The translations under genes and the position numbers were made by a program. The notes below the pieces were generated by a model. It saw nothing but the letters and a program-made list of their open reading frames with translations. It ran no database searches and was not told the origin of the DNA. This document shows, piece by piece, positions 1 through 12,792 of a stretch of 64,000 nucleotides of DNA. The stretch's first letter is position 1, and every line of letters starts with the position of its first letter. The DNA comes from Pictodentalium vernedei. Its lineage: Eukaryota > Mollusca > Scaphopoda > Dentaliida > Dentaliidae. The stretch covers positions 154,140,285-154,204,284 of the forward strand of contig CM062293.1 in the NCBI GenBank assembly GCA_031216915.1. The letters are read 5' to 3'.

Positions 1-1762
1 CTGTTTGTTATATGATTCCGCAAAAATAAGGAAACAACAAAAACAAGACGTCATATTTTTCGTGTTGACCGAAACAAGACATACGATTACGCTATTTACA
101 AATCATATTTTACACTGCAGATACAACCGGCGAATAACAGCGAAAATAGTGTAAAAGACATGAAATTAATATTAATTAACGTTTCAGTGCAGCTTCTAGT
201 GACAAGCTGAGGGAATATTTTTGTTTCGCGGATGACTAATTTCGCGGTTCGTTTGCTATCCTCTGATGGTTTTTTGGATTAAAATGTAAAGAACTTTTTT
301 TAGAATACGCAACGTATAATTATAACCAAAAGGGAATACATATTTTTTTGAATGGTAACCATAAATATTAGACTGAAACTTTATATTTCACCTGCTAGTC
401 GCTCATTACCGTATTGTCGGATCCACTCAAAACCATAGGTATCATTTATATAATCTGTGTAATTGTGTGTTGTGTTTCCAGACTAAATCTAACCGTTGGT
501 CACTGACATGCGGATATCTGGAAATGAATCGTTGTGCCACAATTTGACAACAATCCACTGATAACAATTCGAGACAAACCATGCATTGGCAAGACCTGAT
601 CTCTTGCAACACAGCGACACCACTACCACTCTAACAAACTCCATCTGATGTTTGTGGAACTTTAGAGAATACGACAGCACAGGAAACCGAAATGAAAGAC
701 AGGTACTATGCAGGGAAATGGAGCACTTACAAATTGCTTTGCACACCAGAAGGCAGAGTACAAGTCTGTATTCCCTCCGATCACTTCTACGAATAAATAC
801 AAGACAGGTGCAAACGTTATTAGGGTATTAGGGTAAGAGACAGTTACATCCGTGTCGGGTAGTATTACGATATAACTGTTTCATAAATTGGCCCGTTGAG
901 CCACCCTTTTGGCGTTCCTGAAGTGGTGTTCATATAGCTTTTCTTCCGACTGCTACGCAGTTTATGAGACTTCAGATAGACCTCTGGAATTGACCTGATA
1001 ACTGTACTAGCTCGTAATTAGTGTGGCTTTGCATACATTGCACCAGTCTTGTCGACTTGTGGTTGACAAACATCTTCTAGAATGGGGCGTGTAAGGCCTG
1101 GACTGATATTTATCTGCAACGCGTTTACAAGTTAACACTGAATACTAACATTACTCTGAGCAGCATTTCTTGAGTGGACATCAGAAGCCATGCAATAGTT
1201 ATGAGTGTATCTGGATTACTCAAACTTTCCATGGTTATTCCCAGTATTCAATAGGCGCAATGTTAGATTTTGCGTGCATTTTTATATGCAAACCATGATA
1301 AACAAGAACTGCGTAGAAGCATTTTTGACAATTAGTTTTATTTGGCATGTACAATTATATGTAGCTCCCATTTAAATCTAAGGCGTGTTGTGGTGTGTGT
1401 TGTCGCATAACAGTTGTGATAATCTAGACTACTTAACGCGACTGATACTGAAATTAGAAGTTAGGGTAACCCGAAATATGGTTATATTAACTTGTTTTAG
1501 ACAATCCATTTTGCGGCCACAACCTTTCACACTTTTTAATCATAAGAAATGCTTCGAATTCTGAAATACGTTTACCATTGTTTCTGGAAGTATCAAGATG
1601 AGATTTCGCCAGGTTATTTCACACCCCATTCCAACGCCAGCGTAAGGAGTTTTATTGTCATTACAAAAGAGACCAGGGTTCTGGAAGAGTTAAATGAACA
1701 CCAAGAGAAATTTACGTAAACATTCTTAAAATTTGTAATCTAGCAATCTGGGTGAACGAAAA
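1..1762. other. No gene recognised; AT-rich single-copy-looking DNA
   Basis: No open frame here resembles a protein I know, and no tandem repeat or tRNA-like sequence is evident. The longest frame (489-746, minus) has a composition like random AT-rich DNA. It could be intergenic or intronic. Confidence 0.5.
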
Positions 1763-4700
1763 CAAGAGGCCCCACGGGGCCTGACGCGCTCATCTTGAAC
1801 AGAACACAATATAAACAGAGTCCGAGAATGAGTCTACATTTAGCAATTCATCTCCATAGGATACACTGTCAATGCTCGAGTCCCTCAGGAGCGACAAAAA
1901 TAATCAGGGCATCATGCATTTTCTTCAGTTGATCATAATGTAAAATGTAGAGCTCCCCAATGAAGCCCCTTGGTACAACCTAGATTCTCGACTTGAACAA
2001 AGTTGAATCTGACTCCCCTAGAGATGTTGTGTATCAAATATGAAAGCATTTCGACTGTTGGATCTGAAGAAGAGAAATTTTAAAGAAATTTCTTCATATT
2101 GCACTAAGTTAAAATTTGGGCTACTACAGCGAGCCCAAATATTAAGTTACGGATCCGATTTGAGCAAACTTGAATCTGACCCCCTAGAGATGTTGTACAC
2201 CAAATACGAAAGCATTCTGAAGAAGAAGATTTTTAAAGAAATTCCCTCATATTGTAAGTTAAATTTCAGGTTCCCAAATGGAGCCCAACTATTAACCCAG
2301 TCACTCGAATTGAACTAACTTGCAACTGGCCCCCCTAGAGATGTTGTATACCAAATGTGAAAGCATTCCGACTTGTGGATCGGAAGAAGAATTGTGATAA
2401 TTGGGAATATGTTAATTTATGTTCCCTGTATGCTATGTTTTCAATAAAAATAATATGAGGTGTATACTATACTGAAGGGGTGGGTTAATGTTAATGTAGC
2501 CCTCACGGTTAATGTATGTGAACCACACAGTTAATGTATATGAACGAAAGTTACCAATTTACAGTGAAATTATTTCGAAACGAGTCATCCTATCAAGTTG
2601 CAATAAAATCCCTTCATAAATACGACCTGTAGACTGTGCTAAAGGTTTTGGGGCTTCGGGCCTGTGTAGCCATCACGGTTGACCGATCGCAACCAAAAAG
2701 GGATGTCCTCATCTAGACATGATACTGAGTCATCCTACCACGTTACAATGAAATCCCTTCATAAATATGACCTGTAGTCTGTGCTAAAGTTTTTCGGGTT
2801 TTGGGTTAGGGCAACCATCAAGGTTGAATGATCGCGACCAAAAGGGGACGTTCTCATCTAGGCATTATCTGGAGTCATCCTACCAAGTTACAATGAAATC
2901 CCTTCATAAATATGACCTGTAGACTGTGCTAAAGCTTTTCGGGCTTCGGGCCCCTGTAGCCATCACAGTTGACCAATCGCGACCAAAAGGGGACGTTATC
3001 ATCTAGACATTACATGGAATCAACCTACTAAGTTACAATGAAATCCCTCCATAAATACTACTTGTAGACTGTGCTAAAAGGTTTTCGGGGTTTGGGCTCG
3101 GGCAGCTGTCACAGCTGAATGATCGTGACCAAAAGGGGACGTTCTCATCTAGACATTATCTGGGGTCATCCTACCAAGTTACAATGGAATCCCTTCATAA
3201 ATATGACCTATAGACTGTGCTAATGGTGTTTGGGCTTCGGGCCTATGTAGCCATCACAGTTGACCAATCGCGACCAAAAGGGGACGTTATCATCTAGACA
3301 TTATATGGAATCAACCTACTAAGTTACAATGAAATCCCTCCATAAATACTACTTGTAGACTGTGCTAAAAGGTTTTCGGGGTTTGGGCTCGGGCAGCTGT
3401 CACAGCTGAATGATCGTGACCAAAAGGGGACGTTCTCATCTAGGCATTATCTGGAGTCATCCTACCAAGTTACAATGAAATCCCTTCATAACTGTGACCT
3501 GTAGACGGTGCTAAAGCTTTTCGGGCTTCGGGCCCCTGTAGCCATCACAGTTGACCAATCGCGACCAAAAGGGGACGTTATCATCTAGACATTATATGGA
3601 ATCAACCTACTAAGTTACAATGAAATCCCTCCATAAATACTACTTGTAGACTGTGCTAAAAGGTTTTCGGGGTTTGGGCTCGGGCAGCTGTCACAGCTGA
3701 ATGATCGTGACCAAAAGGGGACGTTCTCATCTAGACATTATCTGGAGTCATCCTACCAAGTTACAATGGAATCCCTTCATAAATATGACCTATAGACTGT
3801 GCTAATGGTGTTTGGGCTTCGGGCCTATGTAGCCGTTACAGTTGATCAATCGCGACCAAAAGGGGACGTTCTCATCTAGACATTATATGGAGTCAACCTA
3901 CCAAGTTATAATGAAATCCCTCCATAAATACGACCTATAGACTGTGCTTAGGATTTTGGGGTTTTGGGCTCGGGCATTCGCCACGGTTGACAGATCGCGA
4001 CCAAATGGGGAAGTTCTCATCTAGACATCATTCGGAGTCATCCTACCAAGTTACACTGAAATCCCTCCATATTAAATATGACATGCAAACTGTGCTAAAA
4101 GTTTTTGGGTTTCGGGCTTGGGCAGGCGTCATGATTGACAGATCATGACCAAAAGGGGACGTTTCCATCTAGATGTTATACAGAGGCATCCTACCAAGTT
4201 ACAATGAAATTCCTTCATAAATACAACCTGTAGACTGTGCTAATGGTTTTCGGGTTTTGGGCTCGGGCAGCCACCACGGTTGACCGATCGCAACCAAAAG
4301 GGGACGTTCTCATCTAGACATGACCTCAAACCTGCATATGAAATTTCGTGACGATCGGATAAGAATTACGGGGTGTAGCCTGTGCTAAAGGAAAATGTGA
4401 ACAGACTGACAGACTTCCGCACGGATGATGGCAATAGCTTATCTTGACTTTGTCAAGTTAAGCTAAAAATTATCCCCCATATTGAACAAAGTTAATGTTA
4501 AAATGTTACAATTTGGGCTACAATAGCGAGCCTAAATATATACCTACGGACCCCATTTGAACAAACTTGAATCTGATCCCCCTTGAAATGTTTTTTTCCA
4601 AATATGAAAGCATTCTGACTGGTGGATCTGAAGAAGAAGACTTCTAAAAATTATCCCTCATATTGAACTAAGTTAAAATTTGGGCTTCCATAGGAAGCCC

Positions 4701-5682
4701 AAATATTAACCTAGGGATTTGGTTTGAACAATCTTGAATCTGACCCTCATAACAATGATGTATATCAAACATTAAAAGATTCTGACTGGTGGTTCTGACG
4801 AAGAAGATTTTTAAAGAATATTCCCCATACAACCCTAAGTTAAAAATTCGGGCTCCTGCATAGAGCTCAAATATGAACCAATGGGCTTTATTTTAACAAA
4901 CTTGTATCTGACTCCCCTATGAATGTTGTATACCGAATATAAAAACATTCTGATGATTGATTCCAGAGAAAAGATTATTTTTAAATTTTTGCAAATATGC
5001 TGACTCAGCATTTTTTTGATGCCCATTACAGAACACCCTAACGTAACCGATGGCATTTTTTTTACCATTCAATTCTGCTGGTCCTGAGGATGCTTCATAC
5101 CAAATAACAGCTCTCTGTTCCGTATGGTTTGGGAAATATGGGCGTTTGAAAATATTTCTATTTTTAGCTCCCAGGGTTCCCATGGAGATGCGGGAATTTC
5201 TTTTCTTTTTGCACGAGTCAAGTACTTATGACCCAATAATACCACTTACCAAATTTGGTTCAAACCGGACTATCGGTTCAGAAAATAGAAATTTTGGGCG
5301 GGGCCAAAAATCTTACCCCTCCCATTACAAAGCCAAATATTGCTTCACGAACTTCGTTTGAACAAACTTGATTCTACACCTCAAAAGGAAGCTCCATACC
5401 AGATATCAAGTCGTTGTACGCACTGGTTCATGAGAAGAAGATTTTAAAAATATTTTGGAGCATTTCCCCCCACTCCCTCTCTATGGGGCTGGGCATGTTG
5501 AGTTGAAAAAAAAATTGCAATGCCCCTTCGGGACCATCACTCACACAAACTTTCACTTGAATTAGACCACTGGTTTTGGAGGAGAAGACCAAAACATGGT
5601 GTTGACGGACGACGGGCAGATGGACGACGGACGGAGAGCGATGAGATTAGCTCAGCTTGACTTTGTCATGATGAGCTAAAAA
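1763..5682 (+). mobile_element. F1 element (HINE-like, 168-bp core), interrupted by an F2 element
   Basis: The 5' end has the hairpin AGGCCCC-a-GGGGCCT type stem at 1767-1782 followed by GCGCTCATCTT. The 3' end at 5666-5682 reads GTCATGATGAGCTAAAAA, largely complementary to the 5' segment. Between them lie degenerate copies of the roughly 168-bp F1 unit (about 1950-2383 and 4480-4990), each with a GGGCTC...GAGCCC type dyad, then a unique 3' body (about 4995-5640) that recurs near 8.6, 38.8 and 42.85 kb, and a short GACGGACGG-rich stretch just before the 3' hairpin. An F2 element occupies the middle. There is no coding capacity, so it is presumably mobilised in trans. The class assignment (Helentron-associated) is inferred from architecture only. 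Confidence 0.6.
2384..4478 (+). mobile_element. F2 element, 5'-truncated, nested in F1
   Basis: This begins abruptly inside the F2 leader (AATTGTGATAATTGGGAATA), lacking the first ~90 bp found at 9700 and 58818. The junction lies in a GAAGAAG stretch of the F1 host unit. The core is a tandem array of roughly 145-150-bp units containing ACCAAAAGGGGACGTTCTCA and TACAATGAAATCCCTTCATA. Two unit types alternate to form a dimer of about 291 bp, for example the repeated GGCAGCTGTCACAGCTGAAT at about 3101, 3392 and 3683. The 3' end is the hairpin AGCTTATCTTGAC-TTT-GTCAAGTTAAGCT followed by AAAAAT, after which F1 sequence resumes. Confidence 0.65.
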
Positions 5683-5847
5683 TCAATTGTACTACTTATT
5701 AGACGAATGATAGCAAGCTCTCGGGCCACCAGTCTAATTATGTTAGAAATTCGGCTCTGTTAGGGGCTATTTCGTTATCCATTTTTTGTGCAGTTTGTAG
5801 GCAGACTTCCGTTGGTTTAAATGTGACGTCCATATTACTCACAAAAA

Positions 5848-6091
5848 TACAGTACGACCGCCGTGGACTGGTCACTTTCCACGGGCGACCAATATTTCCA
5901 CGGAAGCAATAATATTAGATTCCAAACACTAATTATAGGAATAATCCTCAAAAATTTAATTAATGAAGCACCGGGTGCAACCCGGTGCTTCATTAATTAA
6001 AATTTAGTTGATTTTTATTACTTGGTAAACGCATGCGTGGACACCACTGCCCATGTGGAAATTACGACCAGTCCACGACGACTGTACTGTA
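5848..6091. mobile_element. Mariner-like MITE with palindromic centre
   Basis: This is a 244-bp element with inverted ends (CAGTACGACCGCCGTGGACT on the left, its imperfect complement on the right at about 6065-6089) and TA dinucleotides at both borders (5848-5849, 6090-6091). The centre (about 5953-6006) is a long hairpin with GAAGCACCGGGT facing ACCCGGTGCTTC. A 242-bp relative is at 24028-24269 and a half copy at 26117-26252. TA borders suggest a Tc1/mariner-type transposase; the superfamily is an inference. Confidence 0.65.
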
Positions 6092-6889
6092 TACAGATAT
6101 TCGTTTATTACTTTTATCGATATTCCGCTTAATACGTATTTAATTCGCCTTGAAAACTTCAAGATTGACACAACTGGTGGAATTGTGTGGTGTAATCATA
6201 AATCTGCAGCATTAAACAAACGTGTTCAATAGTATTGGTCAAGTCATTAGAGATTCGGTTAAATCAAGTCTCGATTGAGAAACATTTCATGCGTTGATTC
6301 TAAGAAGATTTATGTTTATGGTATTTTTTTCAATTCAATCGGATGAGATATTTCAGTTGGTTAGAAAAGAGAATCGTAGGCTCGCTTTTCTAATCAACTG
6401 AAATATTCCTGACAATTGAATCTAACCATACGTGATTATACAATTCAATGGCTAGACTGGTTCCACGTCATAACAGCGTCGAATTCTTTACAGAGTTTGA
6501 CTAGTGGTTTGGGAGCTTTGTACGATAGGTGAAAGAATCGATCAGTCGTCCAATTTATTCCGTCCAGAATCTACGCTCAACAGAATAATAAAATCTGGAC
6601 ATGTGTAAAGTAATCCATTTGTAGAGACTATTTGGGGGTAAACGAGATCCTATCCACAATGAACATTTTAGTATAATCCTTCCAAACTATTATGCATAAA
6701 TCTTATGCAATAGCAGCCTTCGATGGTAAAGATGCCACAATACACCACAAATTGGTAAAGAGAATCCGCAAAAATTTAATCCGCCAGCACCGAAGCTTTG
6801 TTGGAATAAACAAGAGCTTTTCCTGGAGGCAATCCATACACCCATCGTAGTAACACAGTCCGGACAGATAGGACATAAATTAATAAACA
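6092..6889. repeat. Degenerate dispersed repeat with a 55-bp hairpin
   Basis: No gene is seen. The segment 6160-6450 matches 7650-7930 at low identity (shared GTATTTAATTC, GATTGAATAACATTTC-like and GTTGAAATATTCCTG-like blocks). A hairpin at about 6349-6403 has arms ATATTTCAGTTGGTTAGAAA and its near complement. The repeat continues from 5690-5820, which matches 7480-7570. Confidence 0.4.
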
Positions 6890-8269
6890 AAAATATTTAG
6901 GTTGAAAGTACAGACGCACAGACGGTCGAATGATGCAACGAATGTTGGTCAGCAGGGGCCATACCTCTTTTCAAAATGAGAGGGCGATATCCGTTACAGG
7001 TGGCTACCCCCCCCCCCCCCTCCTGCTGGTCTAGCGTTATACCGAAGGACATGCATATAAGACTGGTGGTTTTGGAATAACATTGTAAAATAGTTGTACG
7101 AACGGACAAATCTGAGTTGTTCTTTGGCCGTAACTCTTGTAAAAATCAGGGACTATATCTATTTTGGGTTCCTACCATTTCTGATATCCTGTTCTATTAT
7201 CACACCAAATGAGATCCATATACGAATGATAGTTTTGGAATAATGCAAAATGTTTGAAAGACGAACGAACAGACGACCCAGTGAACGAACGATTTAAGAA
7301 GGTGAAGAGTCATACCTCTGGTAAAAATGAGGGGACAAAACCCGTTGAAGGTGCATATCCTTTCCCCAATGCTGTCGCACAATCATACCGAATGAGATTC
7401 ATATACGACCGATGGTTTTGGAATAAGAAAACAAATTGTAAGGACGTACATGCCTAAGGTAATCAGTGGCCATAACTCGTGGGGAAACCTCTCCCAGACC
7501 ATCAGTCTGATTCTGGTATTCGAATCTGTTATGGGCTGTTTGTTCACCCTCTGTTTGTGGAAATTTGTGCGCACACGACCGTTGATATAATATGATGTGC
7601 CTTTACTTACAAACATATGCAGGTATTCATTCCTACCCCAGTAATAAACATTCCAATCAATAAGTATTTAATTCCACCTGAAAACAAGTAGATATTAACA
7701 ATGTGTGGACCCCCCCCCCCCCCCAACCCCCCTACAAACTACGGTTGTGGAGGGTCTTTACTTCTGATTGTAATGTCATCAAAATGTCGATCCAATCAAC
7801 TCTCGGTTGAATAACATTTCTAGCTTTGATTCACCGAAAATGAATTTTTATGAAATTTTTTCTGGAATATATCTATTTGTATAATAAATATGTCCACTCA
7901 GTTGAAATATTCCTGTTGAGTGAATCTAAACATAGGCGATGACTTATTTGAGAGCTAGATTGGTTCCAGGCCACAAGAGACTGGTCGACGGAGATGTTGG
8001 ACGAAACCTTTTATAGGTGCATATCGTTTCCCGCATTCTGGTCTAACATCATACCAAGTGATATTCATATACGAATAATGCGTTTGGGGGGAAAATGTTT
8101 GTATGGACGGGCTAAAGTGGATTGAGCGCAATACTTTTTCTAAAAACGAGAGGATGAAACCTGTTGCTGGTGCATATACTTTCTACGATGTTACTGCATA
8201 ATCATGCCAAAGGAGATTCGTTCACGACCGATCATTTTGGAATAACAATGCAAAATGTTTGTATGGGCC
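6890..8269 (+). repeat. Degenerate tandem repeat, roughly 160-180 bp unit
   Basis: The phrase GGTTTTGGAATAAC, or close variants, recurs at about 7068, 7231, 7413 and 8235. Each is preceded by an ATACCGAATGAGATTCATAT-like block and by a (C)ATACCTCTTT..AAAATGAGGGG block. The units are diverged and interrupted by poly-C tracts (7008-7021, 7711-7724). It probably belongs to the same broad group of tandem-core elements, but I cannot define its ends. Confidence 0.45.
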
Positions 8270-9231
8270 GGCCAGACGGACCTATGAAATGCAGTGTACC
8301 TCCTATTCTTTTCGAGAGTGGAGGTAAAATTATTACTCTCCTTCCCTATGAATACAAAAGATTCTGCCACTTCGCTGTAAATTATCTTTACGGCGATGTT
8401 ATGAGCGGATCTGAAGTAGAAAGATTGTTAAAGAATTTTCCTAATAATGTACAGAGTTCAAATTTGGGCTCTCAGAGAGAGCCCAAATAGAAACACAGGG
8501 ACTTGATTTGAACAAACTTGAATCTACCCCTGCCTCCTCAGGATGCCGTATAGCAAAATATGATTCAGATTGGTGGTGCTGGAGATTTTTTTTTTATTTT
8601 TGAAAAGTGCTGACTCAGCATTTTCCCATTATCGCATATGGTATCCCATGGCACAATCAACTCGATTCTAATGGTCATAAGAATGCTTCATCTCATTTAA
8701 CAATTATCTGTCCCATACAGTTTGAGAAATATTAGCATTTGAATTTTTTTCTATTTCAGCTCCTGGGGTTCCCATGAGAGCTGAAAAAAGCGGCATATAT
8801 CAAGTGCATGCCACCTAATACTAATGCATTCTAAATATGGTTCAAATTGGCCAACTGGCTGGGAAAATAGATATTTTGGGCCGGTCTGAAAAATTTGCCT
8901 CTCCCTGCACAATTCTAGATATTGTCAGAGAAACTTTCTTTGAACAAACTTGAATCTTCAAAACACAAGGATGTTGTCTATCAAATTCCAAGGCACTGTG
9001 ACTGGTGGCTTTTTAGAAGAAAATTAAAGAATGGTTTCACTGCTCAAGTCATCAGACTTACAAACTTGGAAAAGTATCCTCAAAAGATAATTTGTGCCAA
9101 GTGTGGTTGGGTTTCGGGTTGTGGTTCTGAAGAAGACGACTGATACACAAAGCTAACAGATGACATACGACAGACAACCGATGAAAAGTGATGGCAATAT
9201 CTCACACAAGCTTTCAGTCCGCGATCTAAAA
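8270..9231 (+). mobile_element. F1 element fragment, 5'-truncated
   Basis: One and a half F1 core units are present, including the dyad TTTGGGCTCTCAGAGAGAGCCC near 8462-8486. The F1 3' body follows (8590-9130: TGCTGACTCAGCATTTT, GTTCCCATG, TTTTGGGCCGG) and then a worn 3' hairpin (9190-9231) ending in CTAAAA. The 3' terminus overlaps the left target duplication of the adjacent SINE. A 108-codon frame at 8164-8490 crosses the 5' junction and is not convincing as a gene. Confidence 0.5.
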
Positions 9232-9615
9232 CAGTATTGATTTATTGTTTATTTATTGGTGTGTTTAAGGTCACATATTTCTGCACAAAGGCTAACCATG
9301 ACCGTGACAGTTTTAGGGGTGGAGGAAGCCGGAGTACCCGGAGAGAACCACTGAGCAACGGCGAGAAACTGTCAGCTCCCCAACATACCAACTCCACACA
9401 AGCAGAGTTAGCAGTGGTTGAAGACAGGTGCACCATCTGCGTGCAGTATGCCTTAGTACACGGCGTCACCGTGCCCCCACGTGGGAAATGGGGGTGAAGT
9501 GTCTTACCCAAGGACACAACGCGGTTGCCGCGGGTGGGATTCGAACCGAGGACCTCTCGGCTTGCAGCCTGCACCTCTACCAGCTGAGCCACCGCGCCCC
9601 CATCTAAAACAGTAT
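9224..9615 (-). mobile_element. SINE A copy with 14-bp target duplication
   Basis: The element lies between direct repeats ATCTAAAACAGTAT at 9224-9237 and 9602-9615. On the minus strand its head (9520-9601) resembles a tRNA: the A box is TGGCTCAGCTGG-like and the B box is GGTTCGAATCC. The loop CTGCAAG fits a Cys GCA anticodon, though the stem pairs poorly. The body (GTGCACCTGTCTTCAACCAC region, GGTTCTCTCCGGGTACTCC) is followed by the tail GTGACCTTAAACACACCAAT and an AATAAA-type repeat. A pol III-transcribed retroposon moved by a LINE is the normal interpretation. Confidence 0.85.
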
Positions 9616-9640
9616 CATACAAAGTAAGCATCATACAAAG

Positions 9641-12600
9641 TAGAGATGGGCATTATACTGAAAAACCGAACCGATGCCGATACCAAGGTCATACCAAATG
9701 AAAGTGTCAATGACACTGTAGCTTAACTTGTGTGTTGTGTTTGATGAAAAGGATAATGTTCAATGTTTATGAAAGGATTATGAAATAAGACAAGAATTGT
9801 GATAATTGTGAATATGTTCATTTCTGTTCCCTGTATGCTATGTTTTTGATAAAAATAATATGAGGTGTACACTGTACTAAAGAGCTGAGGGGTGGGTTAA
9901 TATGACCTCACAGTTAATGTATGTGGCCCTCACAGTTAACGTATATCAACGAAAGTTACCAAGTTACAGTGAAATTATTCCAAAACGAGTCATCCTATCA
10001 AGTTACATTGAAATCCCTTCATAAATATGGCCGGTAGACCGTGCTAAAGGTTTTCGGGCTTCGGGCCCCTGTAGCCGTCAGTTTCCCAATTGCGTCCAAA
10101 GGGGACGTTCTCATCTAGACATTATATGAAGTCAACCTACCAAGTTACAATGAAATCCCTCCATAAATACGACCTGTAGACTGTGCTAAAGGTTTTCGGG
10201 CTTCAGGCACCTGTAGACATCACAGTTGACCAACCACGACCAAAAGGGGATGTCATCATCTAGGCATTATATGGAGTCAACCTAACAAGTTACAATGAAA
10301 TCCTTCCATAAATACGACCTGCAGACATGCTAAAGGTTTTTGGGCTCGGGCAGCCATCAAGGCTGAATGATCGTGACCAAAAGGGGACGTTCTCATCTGG
10401 ACACTATTTGGAGTCATCCTACCAAGCTATATGAAGTCAACCTACCAAGTTACAATAAAATCCCTTCATAAATATGACCTGTAGACTGTGCTAAAGGTTT
10501 TGGGGCTTTGGGCTCGGACAGCCATTACGGTTGAATGATCGCAACCAAAAGGGGACATTCTCATCTGGGCATCATCTGAAGTGATCATACGAAGTTACAA
10601 TGAAATCCCTTCATAAATATGACCTGTAGACTGTGCTCAAGGTTTTCGGGCCCCTGAAGCTGTCACAGTTGACCAATCACGACCAAAAGGGGATGTCATC
10701 ATCTAGGCATTATATGGAGTCAAACTAACAGGTTACAATGAAATCCTTCCATAAATATGACCTATAGACAATGCAAAGGTTTTCGGGCTCGGGCAGGCAT
10801 CAAGACTGAATGATCGCGACCAAAAGGGGTCGTTCTCATTTAGACATTATTTGGAGTCATCTTACCAAGGTACAATGAAATCCCTTCATAAATATCACCT
10901 GTAGACTGTGCTAAAGGTTTTCGGGCTTCAGGCCCCTGTAGCCGCCACAGTTGCCTAATGGTGTCCAAAAGGGGCTGTTCTCATCTAGACATTATATGAA
11001 GTCAACCTACCAAGTTACAATGAAATCCCTTCATAAATATGAACTGAAGACTGTGCTAAAGGTTTTCGGGCTTTGGGCTCGGGCAGCCATCATAGTTGAA
11101 TGATCGCAACCAAAAGGGGGCATTCTCATCTGGGCATCATCTGGAGTGATCCTACGAAGTTACAATGAAATCTCTTCATAAATATGACCTGTAGACTGTG
11201 CTCAAGATTTTCGGGCTTCGGGCACCTGTAGCCATCACAGTTGACCAATCACGACCGAAAGGGGATGTCATCATCTAGGCATTATATGGAGTCAACCTAA
11301 CAGGTTACAATGAAATCCTTCCATAAATATGACCTTTTGTCTATGCTAAAGGTTTTTGGGCTCGGGCACCGATTAAGGCTGAATGATCGTGATCAAAATG
11401 GGAAGTTCTCATCTCATCTAGACATTATTTAGAGTCATCCTACCAAGTTACAATGAAATCCCTTCATAAATATGACCTGTAGACTGTGCTAAAGTTTTTC
11501 GGGCTTCGGGCCCATGTAGCCGTCACAGTTGCCCAATCACGTCCAAAAGGGGACTTTCTCATCTAGACTTTATATGAAGTTAAAATGAAATTCCTCAATA
11601 AATATGACCTGTAGACTGTACTAAAGGTTTTCGGGTTTTGGGCTCGGGCAGTCGTCACGATTGGCAGATCACGCCCAAATGGGAAAATTCTCATCTAGAT
11701 ATCATAAGGAGTCATCCTACCAAGTTACAATGAAATCCCTCCATATTAAATATGACCTGCAGACTGTGCTAAAAGTTTTTGGGTTTCGGGCTTGGGCAGC
11801 CACCACGGTTGACAGATCATGCCCAAAAGGGGACGTTCTCAATTCAGGCATTATACAGCGGCATCCTACCAAGTTACAATGAAATCCCTTCATAAATACG
11901 ACCTGTAGACTGTGTTAATGGTTTTCGGGTTTTGGGCTCGGGCAGCCATACCGGTTGACCGATCGCGACCAAAAGGGGACGTTCTCATCTAGACATGACC
12001 CCAAGCCTGCATATGAAATTCCGTGACGATCAGACACGAACTGCGGGGTGTAGCCCGTGCTAAAGGAAAATGTGAACAGACTCACAGACTAACAGACTTC
12101 CGCACGCGTGATGGCAATAGCTTATCTTGACTTTGTCAAGTAAAGCTAAAAATCGAACCGAACCAGTCATTGAATACCGAAACTGTCTGAATTTTCAATT
12201 TTTTTTAGGCCTAGTTGTGGCTTGATAGCAGTTGAAGGGTTCATTTTCACTTAAGAAGTGGCCGATTTTCTTTTCAGTTTTGTTAACCCTCCTGGGCAAT
12301 TGTTCTGAATTCTCACTCGACTACAGCCTGAAAATGTCCGGCTGCTCAATGGTAATTTATAGCCAAGTTTTGGCTCCCTTAACGTGCAGCCAAGACCTGT
12401 CTTGAAATCACTGTCCAGGTGCTTTTTCTATTATCAGCAGGACCTCTTGGAGATGGCATGGTCAGAGCACATGCTCTGAGATTGCATATGTCTGAAATAG
12501 GGCTTTAAAGGTTAGGGTGTGTTTAGAACAAGTCACAAACTTGTAGATATGATTTGTTTTCGTAAAAGAATGCCACTGTTGAGCTAATAGGCAGTGGCAT

Positions 12601-12792
12601 TTGTGGCGCTGTGGTAGAATGTTACAAGAACAACTTATTATTCTATATTTTCCTGATGGGAATTCCCCTTTGGTACTATCAGCAAATCTCAAGTCAAGTC
12701 GGATACCGAATACCGAACCGATACCGAGGTATACCTCTTTAAAAGTACCGAAACCGATACAGAACTCAAAATTCCAATACCTCCCATCTCTG
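9641..12792. mobile_element. hAT-type non-autonomous element, interrupted by F2
   Basis: The ends are TAGAGATGGGC (9641) and CCCATCTCTG (12783-12792), a hAT-like terminal inverted repeat. They are flanked by the exact 8-bp direct repeat ATACAAAG at 9633-9640 and 12793-12800. Subterminal sequence is rich in ACCGAACCGATACCGA motifs on both sides, typical of some hAT MITEs. Only about 700 bp belong to the element; the rest is the F2 insertion. No transposase frame is seen. Confidence 0.8.
9700..12152 (+). mobile_element. F2 element, full length, nested in the hAT element
   Basis: It starts with the hairpin GTGTCAATGACAC (within GAAAGTGTCAATGACACTGT) followed by AGCTTAACTTGTG. The leader contains GACAAGAATTGTGATAATTG. 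About 13 core units of 145-150 bp follow, then a unique 3' piece (CATATGAAATTCCGTGACGA, GTGTAGCCCGTGCTAAAGG) and the terminal hairpin TTGACTTTGTCAAGTAAAGCTAAAAAT. The left arm of the 3' hairpin repeats the 5' AGCTTAACTTG segment, so the two ends can pair. No coding capacity is seen. Confidence 0.75.

Noticed and set aside
8164-8490. Host gene exon
   Set aside because: It crosses from a degenerate tandem repeat into an F1 unit; splice sites are not convincing. Kept only as a low-interest finding.
9242-9634. 130-codon minus frame over the SINE
   Set aside because: It lies almost wholly in SINE A, including its tRNA-like head; equivalent frames recur at other SINE copies (18329-18688, 53997-54206).
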